Source: an uncultured Prevotellaceae bacterium
GTDB lineage: Bacteria; Bacteroidota; Bacteroidia; Bacteroidales; Bacteroidaceae
DNA length: 17,875 bases
Assembly: GCA_947176655.1 (NCBI GenBank)
Contig: CAMWRK010000015.1
Location: forward strand, 1-17,875
Reading direction: 5' to 3'
Shown here: positions 10,301 through 17,744 of the stretch, piece by piece
Numbering within the stretch: position 1 is the first letter of the stretch
Layout of the letters: every line of letters starts with the position of its first letter
Translations under genes and position numbers: made by a program
The notes under the pieces: generated by a model
What the model was told of the DNA's origin: nothing
Database searches by the model: none
Seen by the model: only the letters and a program-made list of their open reading frames with translations

Positions 10301-11329
10301 GATTTCAAACTCTCTTGTGGAGCTGTTGAAATTGACCTCGAAAAAATATGTGCCGTTATCCTCTTCGCCAAGTCCGGCAAGCTCGCTTCCCTCTTGGAAC
10401 GACACTCGCTTTACAAGACCTCCTATCTCGTAAGCGTTCGGATCAAACGGAAGGCTGTTGTCTGAAAAGTAATATATCGTGAAGGGATTTCCGTCCTCGC
10501 CGGTCTTGACTTCACTCCGTACATTGCTGACAATGCCTGTGCGCCGGGGATAGATGTCTGCGAATGCGTCTGCCTCGTAATGATCCACACGTCCATATTT
10601 GTCGGCATTGATCTCGACATATTTCTGTCCACCGGGTAACTGCAGCCGGGAATATCCGTACTTTTCTCGGTCGATGTTCCGGCTGCTACCGACAGGATAA
10701 AGCCGGGTGTAGAACTTGACATTGTCTGCAGTGCCGGGATCGATGGACAGTAGTCCTTTATCATAGCCCATCGGGATTGGCTCCCCATGCTCACACTTGC
10801 AGATATTGACGGTCTGTCCCTCCACCCACGCTTCGGCTCCGACCTTCTCGGCTATCTCCTTGAGTGCCTCATCACAGTATTTGCCGAAATAATCGATGAC
10901 GATATTTTCGGCGCCGTCCACCTGTCCGACCTTCCAATCGGTAATATTCCCCAAGCCATTGTTCATGCACTTAACAATCATGGCCACGTGCTCATGCGGA
11001 GGAGCGGTGAGGGTGAACACCGGGTCATCCTCATCATCGACGGTCTTGATCACGAGGAGTCGCTTGAGCATACTTTCCACTCCGTAGAGTTTGATGTCAT
11101 AGACACACTCATTCCTGGCATTCTGACTCGGTCTGTATTTTTCTGTCAGCCAAAATCGCTCTCCCTCGAAATCGACGTAATCATCGACATCCAAAGATAT
11201 ATGGTCATAATGGGTGAAGGAGAGTGTGAGGATACTGTCCCCCTGTATCTCCTTTACCTGTGTCGAGCTGTCATTCGGCGACAATTCCGCTTTAGGTGTC
11301 CCGGTTGAATCGTATATCGTTATAAGCAT
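7331..11329 (-). CDS. Tal-like tail hub / tail tip protein
   Basis: This 1332-residue protein is the tail tip. Residues 1 to about 480 resemble the baseplate-hub fold shared by Tal and gp27-like proteins: short beta strands, then a helical YCDEALKEIAEKVGAEAW stretch and a segment on a Y-P-V-G-S motif near 210-216. From about 510 (NLFSARRSQREFLNKNTP) the sequence changes to fibre-like modules found in Bacteroidales phages, including YLRGTFLLATGEDI near 775 and GMYAIDENGKLKAFVGAGQ near 1027, which look like beta-helical or triple-stranded stem repeats. A beta-rich C-terminal domain (about 1090-1332) follows. I see no peptidase motif. It follows the distal tail gene by 23 bases, the usual tape measure, Dit, Tal order. 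An out-of-frame ATG in that gap leads nowhere. Function by position and style is solid; the domain borders are approximate. Confidence 0.85.
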   Translation of the reverse strand: MLITIYDSTGTPKAELSPNDSSTQVKEIQGDSILTLSFTHYDHISLDVDDYVDFEGERFWLTEKYRPSQNARNECVYDIKLYGVESMLKRLLVIKTVDDEDDPVFTLTAPPHEHVAMIVKCMNNGLGNITDWKVGQVDGAENIVIDYFGKYCDEALKEIAEKVGAEAWVEGQTVNICKCEHGEPIPMGYDKGLLSIDPGTADNVKFYTRLYPVGSSRNIDREKYGYSRLQLPGGQKYVEINADKYGRVDHYEADAFADIYPRRTGIVSNVRSEVKTGEDGNPFTIYYFSDNSLPFDPNAYEIGGLVKRVSFQEGSELAGLGEEDNGTYFFEVNFNSSTREFEIITIWPYDNDMQLPGDKLIPKIGDKYILWNLRMPDEYYELAEAEFMSAVDKYNADHNLDISVYKAPTDHVWIEDNEVVLTIGQRIRLESDEYFPETGYRDSRITKITRKVNLPSSMDIEISDALSRTSQEKMADSINDVRSYAKSIGESTNLPDVIRSWDNTLPTDNNLFSARRSQREFLNKNTPDRAKGKIIFEKGIEVGNHTPGSEGGRIDDAGNAELLSLVVRLLMSSPKFVDGFAGEGWRIWLENGLSHLTVDKLTVRQIMTVFELLIDKIRSVGGMICVSAANGKIKTIDDVGTHWHIHFEQENTFVKGDLMRCSTYTGGNLKSYWVEVREAGSDYVCVFKSDFGSSVPAVGDECVLMGNTTDKNRQNLILISATEDGQPRIDVMDGVHTTNFTDCLRTRLGNLDGITDDYFPADNQPHGNGLYSDNAYLRGTFLLATGEDIKTKFEIVEGKIESMIDAVRDDFIADKGYLNNPAFASGMAKWDTANEAVFFLVGNKWLWVNNNVLTKKGNSASVTKDAGRTVVRIINKYILQTNANLRSKPKFEVNADGKKEAHPVYLSFFYRCVKPGKLTIGFEGVNKTGFENFNSFHVEEDLETTSGYLQFTCDGLWNGTGDFKLSFTGEIYLYMLVMSTDKIEALTYKYRTLFEQSEKLIKIAAQNFDKDGNVLAESGIMTTAKMTGMYAIDENGKLKAFVGAGQEGVKIKADSIQLEGLVTANGNFKILEDGSIETVNGKFTGILNATYGVLNNVLINGAIRTPFRDGYYSLSSNGWIAMSTLGLQNNNNVVIPGATGGWNTNVVIPWTSDYNGFRAIVMNDAWGNQVPEDEWSVNAPSGKYFYEDGQQKTTLSILPRSGVEMIGYGEGDTFKGWIILNRIFKQAHDNGYNLKVMFSGRVSSAGTLTDLKTYNGENITVEKTASGRFRVKFGQPFSNVQNYMVFVSGYGNNNAGYACVSAQATTYFDVFVSTDGGFSFMVINTTELYGYS

Positions 11330-11352
11330 ATTCTAACGGCATTTGAATTTCA

Positions 11353-11820
11353 TTAAAACGAGGGGTCAGGCTCGCGGAATTTTACCTTGAACCGACTCGC
11401 ATGGACACCTTCCTGCCAAATATAAGACAGCGGTTTATATCCGGAACACTCAACATAGAACACTCGCATTGTCAAACTCAGTTCCGGGAACCGGATGTTG
11501 AGCCACCCTTTCTCCCCCTGCTTGAGAAAAGAAATGAATTCGCGGTACTTGATCAGCCATCCGCTCCGGCTCTCGGCAAAGAGAGCGAAATGAAGGGTCA
11601 CATCCCTCTCCTCATTCTTGACTTCGAGTTCAGAGGAATACTTACTCCCGTTATGTTCCCGGATATTGACAGCGACATGGGTCTTGACTTTAGACGGTGT
11701 CATTATCGCAATCTCATTTTCCCGGCCACCCTTCTTCTCTTCAGTAAGAAAGGCACCGAATTCTGTCCATATATCCACGCCATTTATGATGACGAGGTTT
11801 TTCAGTACATCTTTATCCAT
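11353..11820 (-). CDS. Distal-tail-like protein
   Basis: A 155-residue protein starting one base after the tape measure stop and followed by the hub gene. Position and size match the N-terminal ring domain of distal tail (Dit) proteins, which join the tube to the tip. The sequence is beta-rich, with a helix around FISFLKQGEKGW (about 95-106) and a strand-rich end (FPELSLTMRVFYVECSGYK, then a Phe-Lys-Val-Lys-Phe strand). It lacks the carbohydrate-binding extension of longer Dit proteins. Alternatives are a tail terminator or a DUF-type minor tail protein, but the place between tape measure and hub favours Dit. No family motif is strong enough for certainty. Confidence 0.65.
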   Translation of the reverse strand: MDKDVLKNLVIINGVDIWTEFGAFLTEEKKGGRENEIAIMTPSKVKTHVAVNIREHNGSKYSSELEVKNEERDVTLHFALFAESRSGWLIKYREFISFLKQGEKGWLNIRFPELSLTMRVFYVECSGYKPLSYIWQEGVHASRFKVKFREPDPSF

Positions 11821-11821
11821 A

Positions 11822-14800
11822 TCATCGGGTTTTTATTCCGTCACGAATGATCTTCTTGATCTCATCCTTAACCTCATCGAGGGTGTCGGCTGTACGCCCG
11901 GTATTCTCTTCAATCTTCCGGAGATGGGCTGCGGCCTGTGCCATTTTTTCAGAGACATCCTCCATCTTCTCATCGATAGAGGCTGTATGCATCTGTATGC
12001 TCGTTTCTATTCCTTCAAGTTTTGTACCTTGGTCTTGGCTCATTGCCGTGTAACTTCCGGCTTTCCCGGACTGACTTGTTCCGGAACCGCTGTCAAGATC
12101 GACACCGGCAGCATCGGCTATGGCATCGAGACGGTCACCGGCAGCGGACATGATCTCTTCAAACCTACGTCTCCAATTCTCCAAATATGCAGCGTCTGCA
12201 GTACCGTCAATGAAAGCGTCTGACAATTCGTTGTAGAGCGGTTCAAGAACATTTGCAAGGTCGCGGTACATAAAGCCATTGAGGATGGCTTCCGCAAGGG
12301 TGTCCTCAGTGAACTTCCCAAGTTCCGACACATCTCCACGCATCTTTTTCAGAGCGGAGGCTGCATTAGACAGGAATGAGTCGAATGAAACACCCATCAC
12401 CATCTCGCGCATGGAGGACTTGCACTCGTTGATCTTGTCAATAAGGTCTTCGATTGACTTACCGCTATCGACCCATGCCTCATAATATGCCTTGGCCTCA
12501 TCACTGAGCTTATTCTGATTATACCAAAGCTCTATCATGTCGGCACTGGCTCCCTTGAGGCTCCAAGTGGCAGATCCGCCATTCAGTGAGTTTCCCCACT
12601 CATAGTGTCCCTGACTGCCCTGCAGCTTTGACCACAGCTTATCATAGACTGCGCTCTCCTTACGGAGATTATTGGTATATTCGTTCAAAGCGGAGGATTC
12701 CGCTTCCCATACACTGACACTCGAAGGCTTGGCATAGCCTTTTTCAATAAGCCAATTCAGCAGTTCCACGTCCTTTATGATGTCGGAAATCTCGCTGCGA
12801 TTAGCGGCATATTCGGCTGATCGCTCCCGGAGTGCGCGGTTGGTCTCTATCTCGGCAATATACCATTCGCGCTTCATCTCCTCCATCTTCTCCTTCCATG
12901 AGGTGAAGAGCGATATGATCGATGAAAGACCGCTCAAGGCACTCGTTATGCCTCCGACAATATCACCCGACCATATCTGAGCGATGCCGGTTCCCATATC
13001 CATAGCACCATCGCAGAAGGTCAGAATCTCGTTCATCGAGTTCTTGAAATTGTCGCCGAATACCGAACCGAGCGACTCTCCCCACCCTCTGATAGTATTG
13101 GTCACCTCCTTGCCTTTGACGTTAAGGTCTTTCAACGCTCCGGACACATCGCCACCTTCCTTTATCGCCTTGTTGAGATCAGACCATGATGTTCTGAAAG
13201 CGGCAAAGGGATTATCTTTTTCAAGCTGCTTCCTGATATCCTGTACTTGCTTCAGCATTCGCCGGTATTCATCGACAGTGATCTTGACAGCCTTTTTTAC
13301 AAACTTTCCGTCTGCATCCTTTACCGGAATGGATATCTCGACACCGTCACCGTCGATCTTGGCATTCTCAAGAGTCTCTTTGGCCTGTGCGTAGAAATCC
13401 TTGAGAACCTTGTAACCTCGATCAGACACAGTGCCGAATAGTTTGTCATAGAAATCACTCGCTTGCAGAATTTCTCCCTCAAGGGACGCAATCGATGTTC
13501 GGTAGGCTTCCTCTCTTGCAGATATGGCAGACTTGACTGCAGTAGTGTCAAGACCCTCCGACTCAAGCCGGGCAAGCTCGGCATTGAAAACTTCCATATC
13601 TGCCTTGTGGGATGTCTCGATGTCCCGGCGGCGTTGATCGAAGTCCTTGTATTGCTCAAGCAGCTCATTGAGCTTTTCCCGGCTCTTTGCTACCTCGTCC
13701 TTCTCGACTTCCCGGATAGCGTTCTGCATACCTTGGTTGGCAAGTCGCCGGGATTCTGCAAGAGCATCGGTCTGTTCCGGAGTGAGTGCGCCATTCTGCA
13801 ACTCTCTCCATTTATCCTCTTGTGCCTGTATTTCGGCCATCTGCTTCTCATAGTCGAGGGCAATCTGACGGCGACGTTTTTCAGCCCCTTCTTCGAGCTG
13901 ATCAATCTCCTCCTGTTGGTTTTTCCAACGGAGGTTCCGGAGTTCCTCTGCCACGCGACGTTCCTGTGCCACTCGGTCATCCTTGTCTGGTTTATCCGGC
14001 TTATTGGGTTTGTCCGGCTTGCCGGATTTCCCGTCCGGATCAACATCCTTGCCGGGCATATTCGTCATTTTCCGTTCAAGTTGATTAGAGAGTTGCGTCA
14101 TTGTATCGACATAACCCGAAATGGTCTGCATGGCATTTTGCCGTGCCGCTTCTTGTCTATCAAGAGCTGCTTGATTACCATTCTTTCTACGCAGTTCATT
14201 AACTGCCCGTGCACCTGCTTCGTTAAGATTAGATCCGGACTGACCTCCATAATCACTGTGCCAATATTCGACTCCATTGGCTGCACGAGCCGCAGCAAGC
14301 TCTTCGGGAGTAAGTTTTTGAAAATCGGTGTGACCGGAAACACCGAATCCCTGTCCGGTTCCGGATAAAGCACCGGCATGAACTTTATTGTAAGTGAATT
14401 TCTTATTACGCTCTACATCTTCGACCATCTGATCGGCGACGTTCTGAATCCGGGTCTCGTAGGCTTTAAGTTCGGCTCGGAGTATTATGGCCGTCATCAT
14501 ATCCTTGGTATGCTGACGGAATATCTTCTCCATGTCATTGACATTATCGATCTCCTTACCGAGCTTGCGCCATTCCTCTTTGGTGTCAGTAATGAACTTC
14601 TTCTTTTTGTCGAAGCTGTCACCAAGGTTCTCCCATGCCTTTTTGAGTTTGAGGAACGAGGCTATCTGCTCTCCTGCAGAAGTAGCGACAGCCTTGGCGA
14701 ATTCTTCCTGTTCCTCACGAGCCTTCTCCATCTGCTTCTGACGCTCCTCCTCTGCCTTTTTAGCCTCCTTGCTTCCCTTGGCAAAGGCATATAAAGCCCC

Positions 14801-15715
14801 GACAACCGTAACACAGGCCATAGCGAGTAAAACGTATGGGTTCGCCTTGGCAACGGCGTTAAACGCTGCCTGTGCGACCGTAGCGGCCTTTGTTACGACA
14901 ACTCCTCGACCCTGCGCTGCTGTCTTTATATTTTCGGCAGTTGTAGCAGCCTTGGTCTGAATAATACCGATACCCTGCATGAGGGCTGACTGCTTCTGCA
15001 GATTGTTCTGCATGGAGCTTAACGCATTGCTCGCTACAAGGGCAGCTTGCAATTTCGTCTGAACCTCCACTAAATCTTCCTGACTTACTCCGAACATCTC
15101 AGCTCCGGCAGTTGCTAATCCGAAGCCATCGATGGCGACCTGCAGGGCTCCGGCCAATTGGTCGAACCCTCTTGTATCGGATGCGGCATTGTTGATAGCT
15201 GCTGCTGTATCACCCATTGCGTCCCTCAGAACACCGGCCTGTTCGGTCAGATCTTCTATATGACGCTGCAAAGCCTTACCTTCAGCAGTGGCACGTTCCT
15301 CATCACTGAGCTGTGCATACGCCACCATGAGGGAAGCGATCTCTTGAGTAAGATTGCGGAGTTGCTGTTTGAGAGAGACATCGGTGGATTCAGATGCCTC
15401 CTTCAGTTGCTTCTCCATCTCGACAAGTTCCTCAAGTCCGGCTTTCTCATCCTCAAGCTCTTTCTTGACCTCTTCGATACGAGCCTTGGCCTTGCTCCAT
15501 TCATCTCCCGGTGTCGCGGTCTTGAATGACTTCTCCAATTCCTTGAGGTTCTTTTCAAGACGCGAGACATGCTCCCTCTGTAGTTTTAGGGATTCTGACA
15601 CCTCCTTGAGTTCTGCGGATGCCTCTCCGGAGAATTGACGGACTATGCTCCCGGCCTTCTTCAAGCCGGGAGTAAGTCCGTCCTTCATCAAGAATTCTAT
15701 TTCGATCGGTTTCAT
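11822..15715 (-). CDS. Phage tail tape measure protein
   Basis: The 1297-residue length, long Glu/Lys-rich coiled coils (about 30-120, 320-360 and 590-780) and position between chaperones and distal tail gene identify the tape measure, which sets tail length and is ejected first during infection. Hydrophobic segments near 294-312 (after NPYVLLAMACVTVVG) and about 916-938 may insert into the host membrane. A Lys-Pro-Asp repeat linker at about 560-580 joins two halves. The C-terminal coiled coil (about 1240-1290) probably binds the tail tip. The ATG overlaps the TGA of the frameshifted chaperone frame (ATGA), so translation is probably coupled. At about 0.15 nm per residue the tail would be near 195 nm, fitting a siphovirus. 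I see no lysozyme or peptidase domain. Confidence 0.93.
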   Translation of the reverse strand: MKPIEIEFLMKDGLTPGLKKAGSIVRQFSGEASAELKEVSESLKLQREHVSRLEKNLKELEKSFKTATPGDEWSKAKARIEEVKKELEDEKAGLEELVEMEKQLKEASESTDVSLKQQLRNLTQEIASLMVAYAQLSDEERATAEGKALQRHIEDLTEQAGVLRDAMGDTAAAINNAASDTRGFDQLAGALQVAIDGFGLATAGAEMFGVSQEDLVEVQTKLQAALVASNALSSMQNNLQKQSALMQGIGIIQTKAATTAENIKTAAQGRGVVVTKAATVAQAAFNAVAKANPYVLLAMACVTVVGALYAFAKGSKEAKKAEEERQKQMEKAREEQEEFAKAVATSAGEQIASFLKLKKAWENLGDSFDKKKKFITDTKEEWRKLGKEIDNVNDMEKIFRQHTKDMMTAIILRAELKAYETRIQNVADQMVEDVERNKKFTYNKVHAGALSGTGQGFGVSGHTDFQKLTPEELAAARAANGVEYWHSDYGGQSGSNLNEAGARAVNELRRKNGNQAALDRQEAARQNAMQTISGYVDTMTQLSNQLERKMTNMPGKDVDPDGKSGKPDKPNKPDKPDKDDRVAQERRVAEELRNLRWKNQQEEIDQLEEGAEKRRRQIALDYEKQMAEIQAQEDKWRELQNGALTPEQTDALAESRRLANQGMQNAIREVEKDEVAKSREKLNELLEQYKDFDQRRRDIETSHKADMEVFNAELARLESEGLDTTAVKSAISAREEAYRTSIASLEGEILQASDFYDKLFGTVSDRGYKVLKDFYAQAKETLENAKIDGDGVEISIPVKDADGKFVKKAVKITVDEYRRMLKQVQDIRKQLEKDNPFAAFRTSWSDLNKAIKEGGDVSGALKDLNVKGKEVTNTIRGWGESLGSVFGDNFKNSMNEILTFCDGAMDMGTGIAQIWSGDIVGGITSALSGLSSIISLFTSWKEKMEEMKREWYIAEIETNRALRERSAEYAANRSEISDIIKDVELLNWLIEKGYAKPSSVSVWEAESSALNEYTNNLRKESAVYDKLWSKLQGSQGHYEWGNSLNGGSATWSLKGASADMIELWYNQNKLSDEAKAYYEAWVDSGKSIEDLIDKINECKSSMREMVMGVSFDSFLSNAASALKKMRGDVSELGKFTEDTLAEAILNGFMYRDLANVLEPLYNELSDAFIDGTADAAYLENWRRRFEEIMSAAGDRLDAIADAAGVDLDSGSGTSQSGKAGSYTAMSQDQGTKLEGIETSIQMHTASIDEKMEDVSEKMAQAAAHLRKIEENTGRTADTLDEVKDEIKKIIRDGIKTR

Positions 15716-16424
15716 TGTGAGAGATTGCTTCTGAAAAATCCTACAATTTCGTTGGCTTCATCTTCAGCAGAGCGACCGTCATCCTTTTTCGGGACTCGTT
15801 CCTCGATATACCGGGGAGCGTCGCTCAACATCATTATGAGGGTTTGGTAATTGACCTTGTGCAGAATGTAGTCAATAGACCAACCTGTCGCGGTAGCCAC
15901 CTGCCACAGGAACCCGAAGGGGCTATGGGAGTTCTCGTAGCGAGTCCTTAACTCCCCTTCTTTTTTTGGCTCAGTCTCAGCTTCATCGGATTTGTCTTCT
16001 CGGCTGATCTGATAATAGGAATAAAAGGGTCTGTCCCCATGAGGCTCACAAATTTTCGCACTGCGGCCATCTGATACTCATAGCGGACAAAGTGCCGGAC
16101 GAACCATGTGAGAGGCTTTACAAGGGATGTGCCGCCGATTGTAAGGGCAATCATCCGGCAAATCTTATCTCCATGATCCGCAAGAAACCGCATCTGCTCC
16201 TCCTTGGTGAACTTCTCCATTTCGGCACTCGAAACCTCCATAGACAAATATGTCCGGGCAATTTCTATTTGGCCGGACATACATGGGCGGCGCATCGTCA
16301 CCCTCAAGACAACAGGCTTCTTACGGAAGGGAAGCCGGAATTCCTTAAGGGGGAGGGAGACACCCACATTTAAGAGAGCCTCCGCTGCCTCCTGTTGGAT
16401 CAGTCTGATGGTTTTCTCTTCCAT
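15712..16424 (-). CDS. Tail assembly chaperone, -1 frameshift fusion (GT-like)
   Basis: Slippage by -1 at A-AAA-AAG (15960-15966) replaces the last three residues of the short form with 82 others, giving 155 + 82 = 237 residues. The new frame begins EGELRTRYENSHSPFGFLW and continues into ATGWSIDYILHKVNYQTL and a MMLSDAPRYIEE motif, ending in TGA 15712-15714 that overlaps the tape measure ATG. The Gly-Trp-Ser and Asp-Ala-Pro-Arg pieces are typical of T-type extensions of tail chaperones. The extension has only a weak GTG start of its own at 15898-15900, and its frame stays open upstream to the slip site, so it is read as an extension rather than a separate gene. The fusion normally recruits the tape measure to the tube subunits. 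Confidence 0.8.
15927..15966 (-). promoter_or_regulatory. Programmed -1 ribosomal frameshift signal
   Basis: The heptamer A-AAA-AAG lies in the correct register with the short chaperone frame at 15966-15960; it is the same heptamer used by E. coli dnaX. Three bases later, GGGAGTT (15956-15950) can pair with AACTCCC (15933-15927). Inside, CTCG (15944-15941) pairs with CGAG (15937-15934) around a 3-base loop, leaving a 5-base bulge. That gives 11 base pairs. The zero-frame stop TAA (15948-15950) lies 9 bases past the site. The spacer of 3 bases is shorter than the usual 5-8, so the lower pairs may be open when the ribosome slips. Confidence 0.8.
15948..16424 (-). CDS. Tail assembly chaperone, short form (G-like)
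   Basis: A 158-residue protein between the tail tube and tape measure genes, the place of lambda G-type chaperones that coat the tape measure before tube assembly. I chose ATG 16422-16424 because it lies 5 bases after the tube gene stop. The frame is open 28 codons further upstream, but that would run inside the tube gene. The N-terminus (MEEKTIRLIQQEAAEALL) is helical. The body is basic and beta/alpha mixed. The last residues are SQKKKGS, encoded across a run of seven A that forms the frameshift site. Sequence similarity is not obvious, as usual for this family; the role rests on position and the frameshift. Confidence 0.8.
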   Translation of the reverse strand: MEEKTIRLIQQEAAEALLNVGVSLPLKEFRLPFRKKPVVLRVTMRRPCMSGQIEIARTYLSMEVSSAEMEKFTKEEQMRFLADHGDKICRMIALTIGGTSLVKPLTWFVRHFVRYEYQMAAVRKFVSLMGTDPFIPIIRSAEKTNPMKLRLSQKKKGS

Positions 16425-16429
16425 AGGAA

Positions 16430-16924
16430 TTAAGAGCCGGAAGAGGCCGTAGTGTTGGTGATCGTGTACGGTGCGCCGGTAGCCGGTTTGTTGACCTTGA
16501 GCTGACATTCGAGCTTCGACACTTCGGTAAGCGTGAGCTTGCCACCGAGATTACCGAGCAGCGTTGCAGCCGGAATGGTCAGTGTCTGACCGGAAACGAA
16601 ATCGATGATGCACTTGCCGGTGTTCTCCACGAGAGCTGAAGGAGCGTTCCAACCTGTGTAGTTGGGTTTAGTTCCGACACAAGTGCCTCCGAGAACCTTC
16701 TGAATATTCTCGTAGTTAAGCTGAATGATATTGAAGGTCGGTTCGATCTGACCATTCTTCTGAAGGAGGGTCAGCACAGGGGCATCGGGAACCTGCTCGG
16801 CCTCTACGTCCACAGCTTCGGGTTTCTTGCCACCCCAATCCCATGAACCTTTCTCGATATAGCCTATCACAAAGTCCGCGAAGGTGACCTTTGCAATACC
16901 ATATACAAAATCTTTATTTGCCAT
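16430..16924 (-). CDS. Major tail tube protein
   Basis: This 164-residue protein is the probable tube subunit. The sequence is Gly/Thr/Val-rich beta structure with few charged clusters, starting MANKDFVYGIAKVTFADFVIGYI, a typical tube N-terminus where two strands are followed by a lysine-rich loop. The end (about 125-164) is a beta hairpin, SKLECQLKVNK, and a short flexible TNTTASSGS tail. It lies immediately before the chaperones and tape measure, the standard place. The ATG overlaps the end of the spanin-like gene by 11 bases. No sheath gene is seen before it; the preceding genes are lysis genes, so a non-contractile tail is likely. The family is inferred from context and composition. Confidence 0.75.
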   Translation of the reverse strand: MANKDFVYGIAKVTFADFVIGYIEKGSWDWGGKKPEAVDVEAEQVPDAPVLTLLQKNGQIEPTFNIIQLNYENIQKVLGGTCVGTKPNYTGWNAPSALVENTGKCIIDFVSGQTLTIPAATLLGNLGGKLTLTEVSKLECQLKVNKPATGAPYTITNTTASSGS

Positions 16925-17507
16925 GTCTTTTGAAGATAATGATGAAAATTGTTGTGAGTACTCCTGCGATAAAACCCATCCAAAACAAGGTTATGAGTTT
17001 TACCAACAGATTTGAAGACTGTTGCTTGGCTTCAGTCTGAACGCTGTCCTTGTACTGATCCAGTTCATCCCTTGCCTTGTAATACAGTTCTTCGTAATAT
17101 TCCACCTCTCGCTGCAGACTGTCGCAGGTAGCGGCTACATATATCACCTCGCCTTTCTTTGCAACAGTGGCCGTCGCTTGGCCGCTGTGGTGGGTATAGA
17201 CAGCCTGACTCGGAAGTTTAAGGAGGCTGTCTACGGGGATTGCGATCTCCGCCTTGCTCGACGGTACCACTTCCTTTTGGATCGTTCTTATTACGGACGC
17301 TGCCGTGTCGGAGGTCACTTTGATCTGCTCCGTCTGAGTCTGCTCCGTCTGAGTCTTTTTGGTTGTCGCGCAGCTTGCGCAACACAGGACAGCCATCAGA
17401 ATGAGGGCAATTGGAAGCAGACTCGACAGCCTTACGCAGACGCTGCATTTCCCTCTTGGTAGAGGCCATTTCCCTCTTGGTTGCCTGAAGATCTTCTCTG
17501 GTTGCAT
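16914..17507 (-). CDS. Candidate unimolecular spanin (outer-membrane lipoprotein with C-terminal membrane segment)
   Basis: A 197-residue protein with a long basic N-terminus, a hydrophobic signal (about 27-42) and a lipobox-like CASC ending at Cys46. A mostly hydrophilic, helical periplasmic part (about 47-165) includes a coiled-coil-like stretch at 125-160. One C-terminal membrane segment (about 171-192) is followed by KRHGK. This puts the lipidated N-terminus in the outer membrane and the C-terminus in the inner membrane, as in the phage T1 u-spanin gp11, and the mature size (about 150) is similar. Cys at -3 of the lipobox is unusual. The start ATG 17505-17507 is preceded by GAGG at a suitable distance. 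The first 290 bases lie inside the upstream gene in another frame. It could instead be an unrelated membrane lipoprotein. Confidence 0.65.
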   Translation of the reverse strand: MQPEKIFRQPRGKWPLPRGKCSVCVRLSSLLPIALILMAVLCCASCATTKKTQTEQTQTEQIKVTSDTAASVIRTIQKEVVPSSKAEIAIPVDSLLKLPSQAVYTHHSGQATATVAKKGEVIYVAATCDSLQREVEYYEELYYKARDELDQYKDSVQTEAKQQSSNLLVKLITLFWMGFIAGVLTTIFIIIFKRHGK

Positions 17508-17724
17508 TGAGTTCCTCTTTTAAGGGTTTGACAATATTTTCCACAAGTATCCGGGTGGCGTTTTCAGTGTTGGTAATACGCACACCTTCGGCATCGGCCT
17601 TGGCTTTCTCGGCTTCGGCATTTGCCTTCCGGACGGTTGCCTTGAGTGTGATGACTCCTACCACAAGGGCAAGCAAGCCACCGCCAAGAAGTATGTTTAA
17701 TATTTCACTGAATGTCATCGCCAC
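17218..17724 (-). CDS. Membrane-anchored coiled-coil protein, possible holin or lysis partner
   Basis: The 168-residue protein has a Gly-rich N-terminal membrane segment (about 8-27, LNILLGGGLLALVVGVI), then an Ala/Glu/Lys helix to about 110, a CPHSDGCPVLRK motif (about 107-118) and a polar, low-complexity C-terminal tail. Similar proteins with this layout sit next to amidases in Bacteroidales prophages. With one N-terminal anchor it could be a holin, antiholin or inner-membrane spanin-like partner; the sequence does not choose. It starts 20 bases after the amidase stop. The last 95 codons are read in a second frame by the lipoprotein gene, so this part is under dual constraint, which may explain its odd composition. 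Two Met codons at the start are possible (1 and 3). Confidence 0.75.
   Translation of the reverse strand: MAMTFSEILNILLGGGLLALVVGVITLKATVRKANAEAEKAKADAEGVRITNTENATRILVENIVKPLKEELNATREDLQATKREMASTKREMQRLRKAVESASNCPHSDGCPVLRKLRDNQKDSDGADSDGADQSDLRHGSVRNKNDPKGSGTVEQGGDRNPRRQPP
17325..17354. repeat. Two tandem copies of a 15-base unit in doubly coding DNA
   Basis: Two perfect copies of CTGCTCCGTCTGAGT lie side by side. Because 15 is a multiple of three, the repeat adds five residues to both overlapping proteins: TQTEQ twice in the lipoprotein frame and DSDGA twice in the upstream frame. Both frames stay open, and neither protein has an obvious need for an exact length here. Confidence 0.85.
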
Positions 17725-17744
17725 TCGGTTTTAGTTGGTGAGGT

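Noticed and set aside
11330..11352. Possible promoter or terminator in the largest gap between genes on the strand
   Set aside because: At 23 bases it is too short for both elements, and I see no hairpin with a T run. The extra ATG in it is out of frame with the hub gene.
13463..14368. A 301-codon plus-strand frame opposite the tape measure, with hydrophobic runs
   Set aside because: It is the complement of coiled-coil coding DNA, whose Glu/Lys/Leu codons read as Phe/Leu-rich on the other strand. It has no neighbours on its strand and the tape measure frame is convincing.
15712..15900. A separate 62-residue gene starting with GTG at 15898-15900
   Set aside because: The frame is open upstream to an in-register slippery site with a hairpin, and the sequence fits a T-type extension; a frameshift fusion explains it better.
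16425..16508. Longer start for the chaperone, 28 codons upstream
   Set aside because: It would lie inside the tail tube gene; the ATG at 16422-16424 sits 5 bases after the tube stop, as other genes here do.
17396..17507. Internal start of the lipoprotein at Met38
   Set aside because: It would leave only eight residues before the lipobox Cys, too short for a signal; the upstream ATG gives basic and hydrophobic parts and has GAGG before it.
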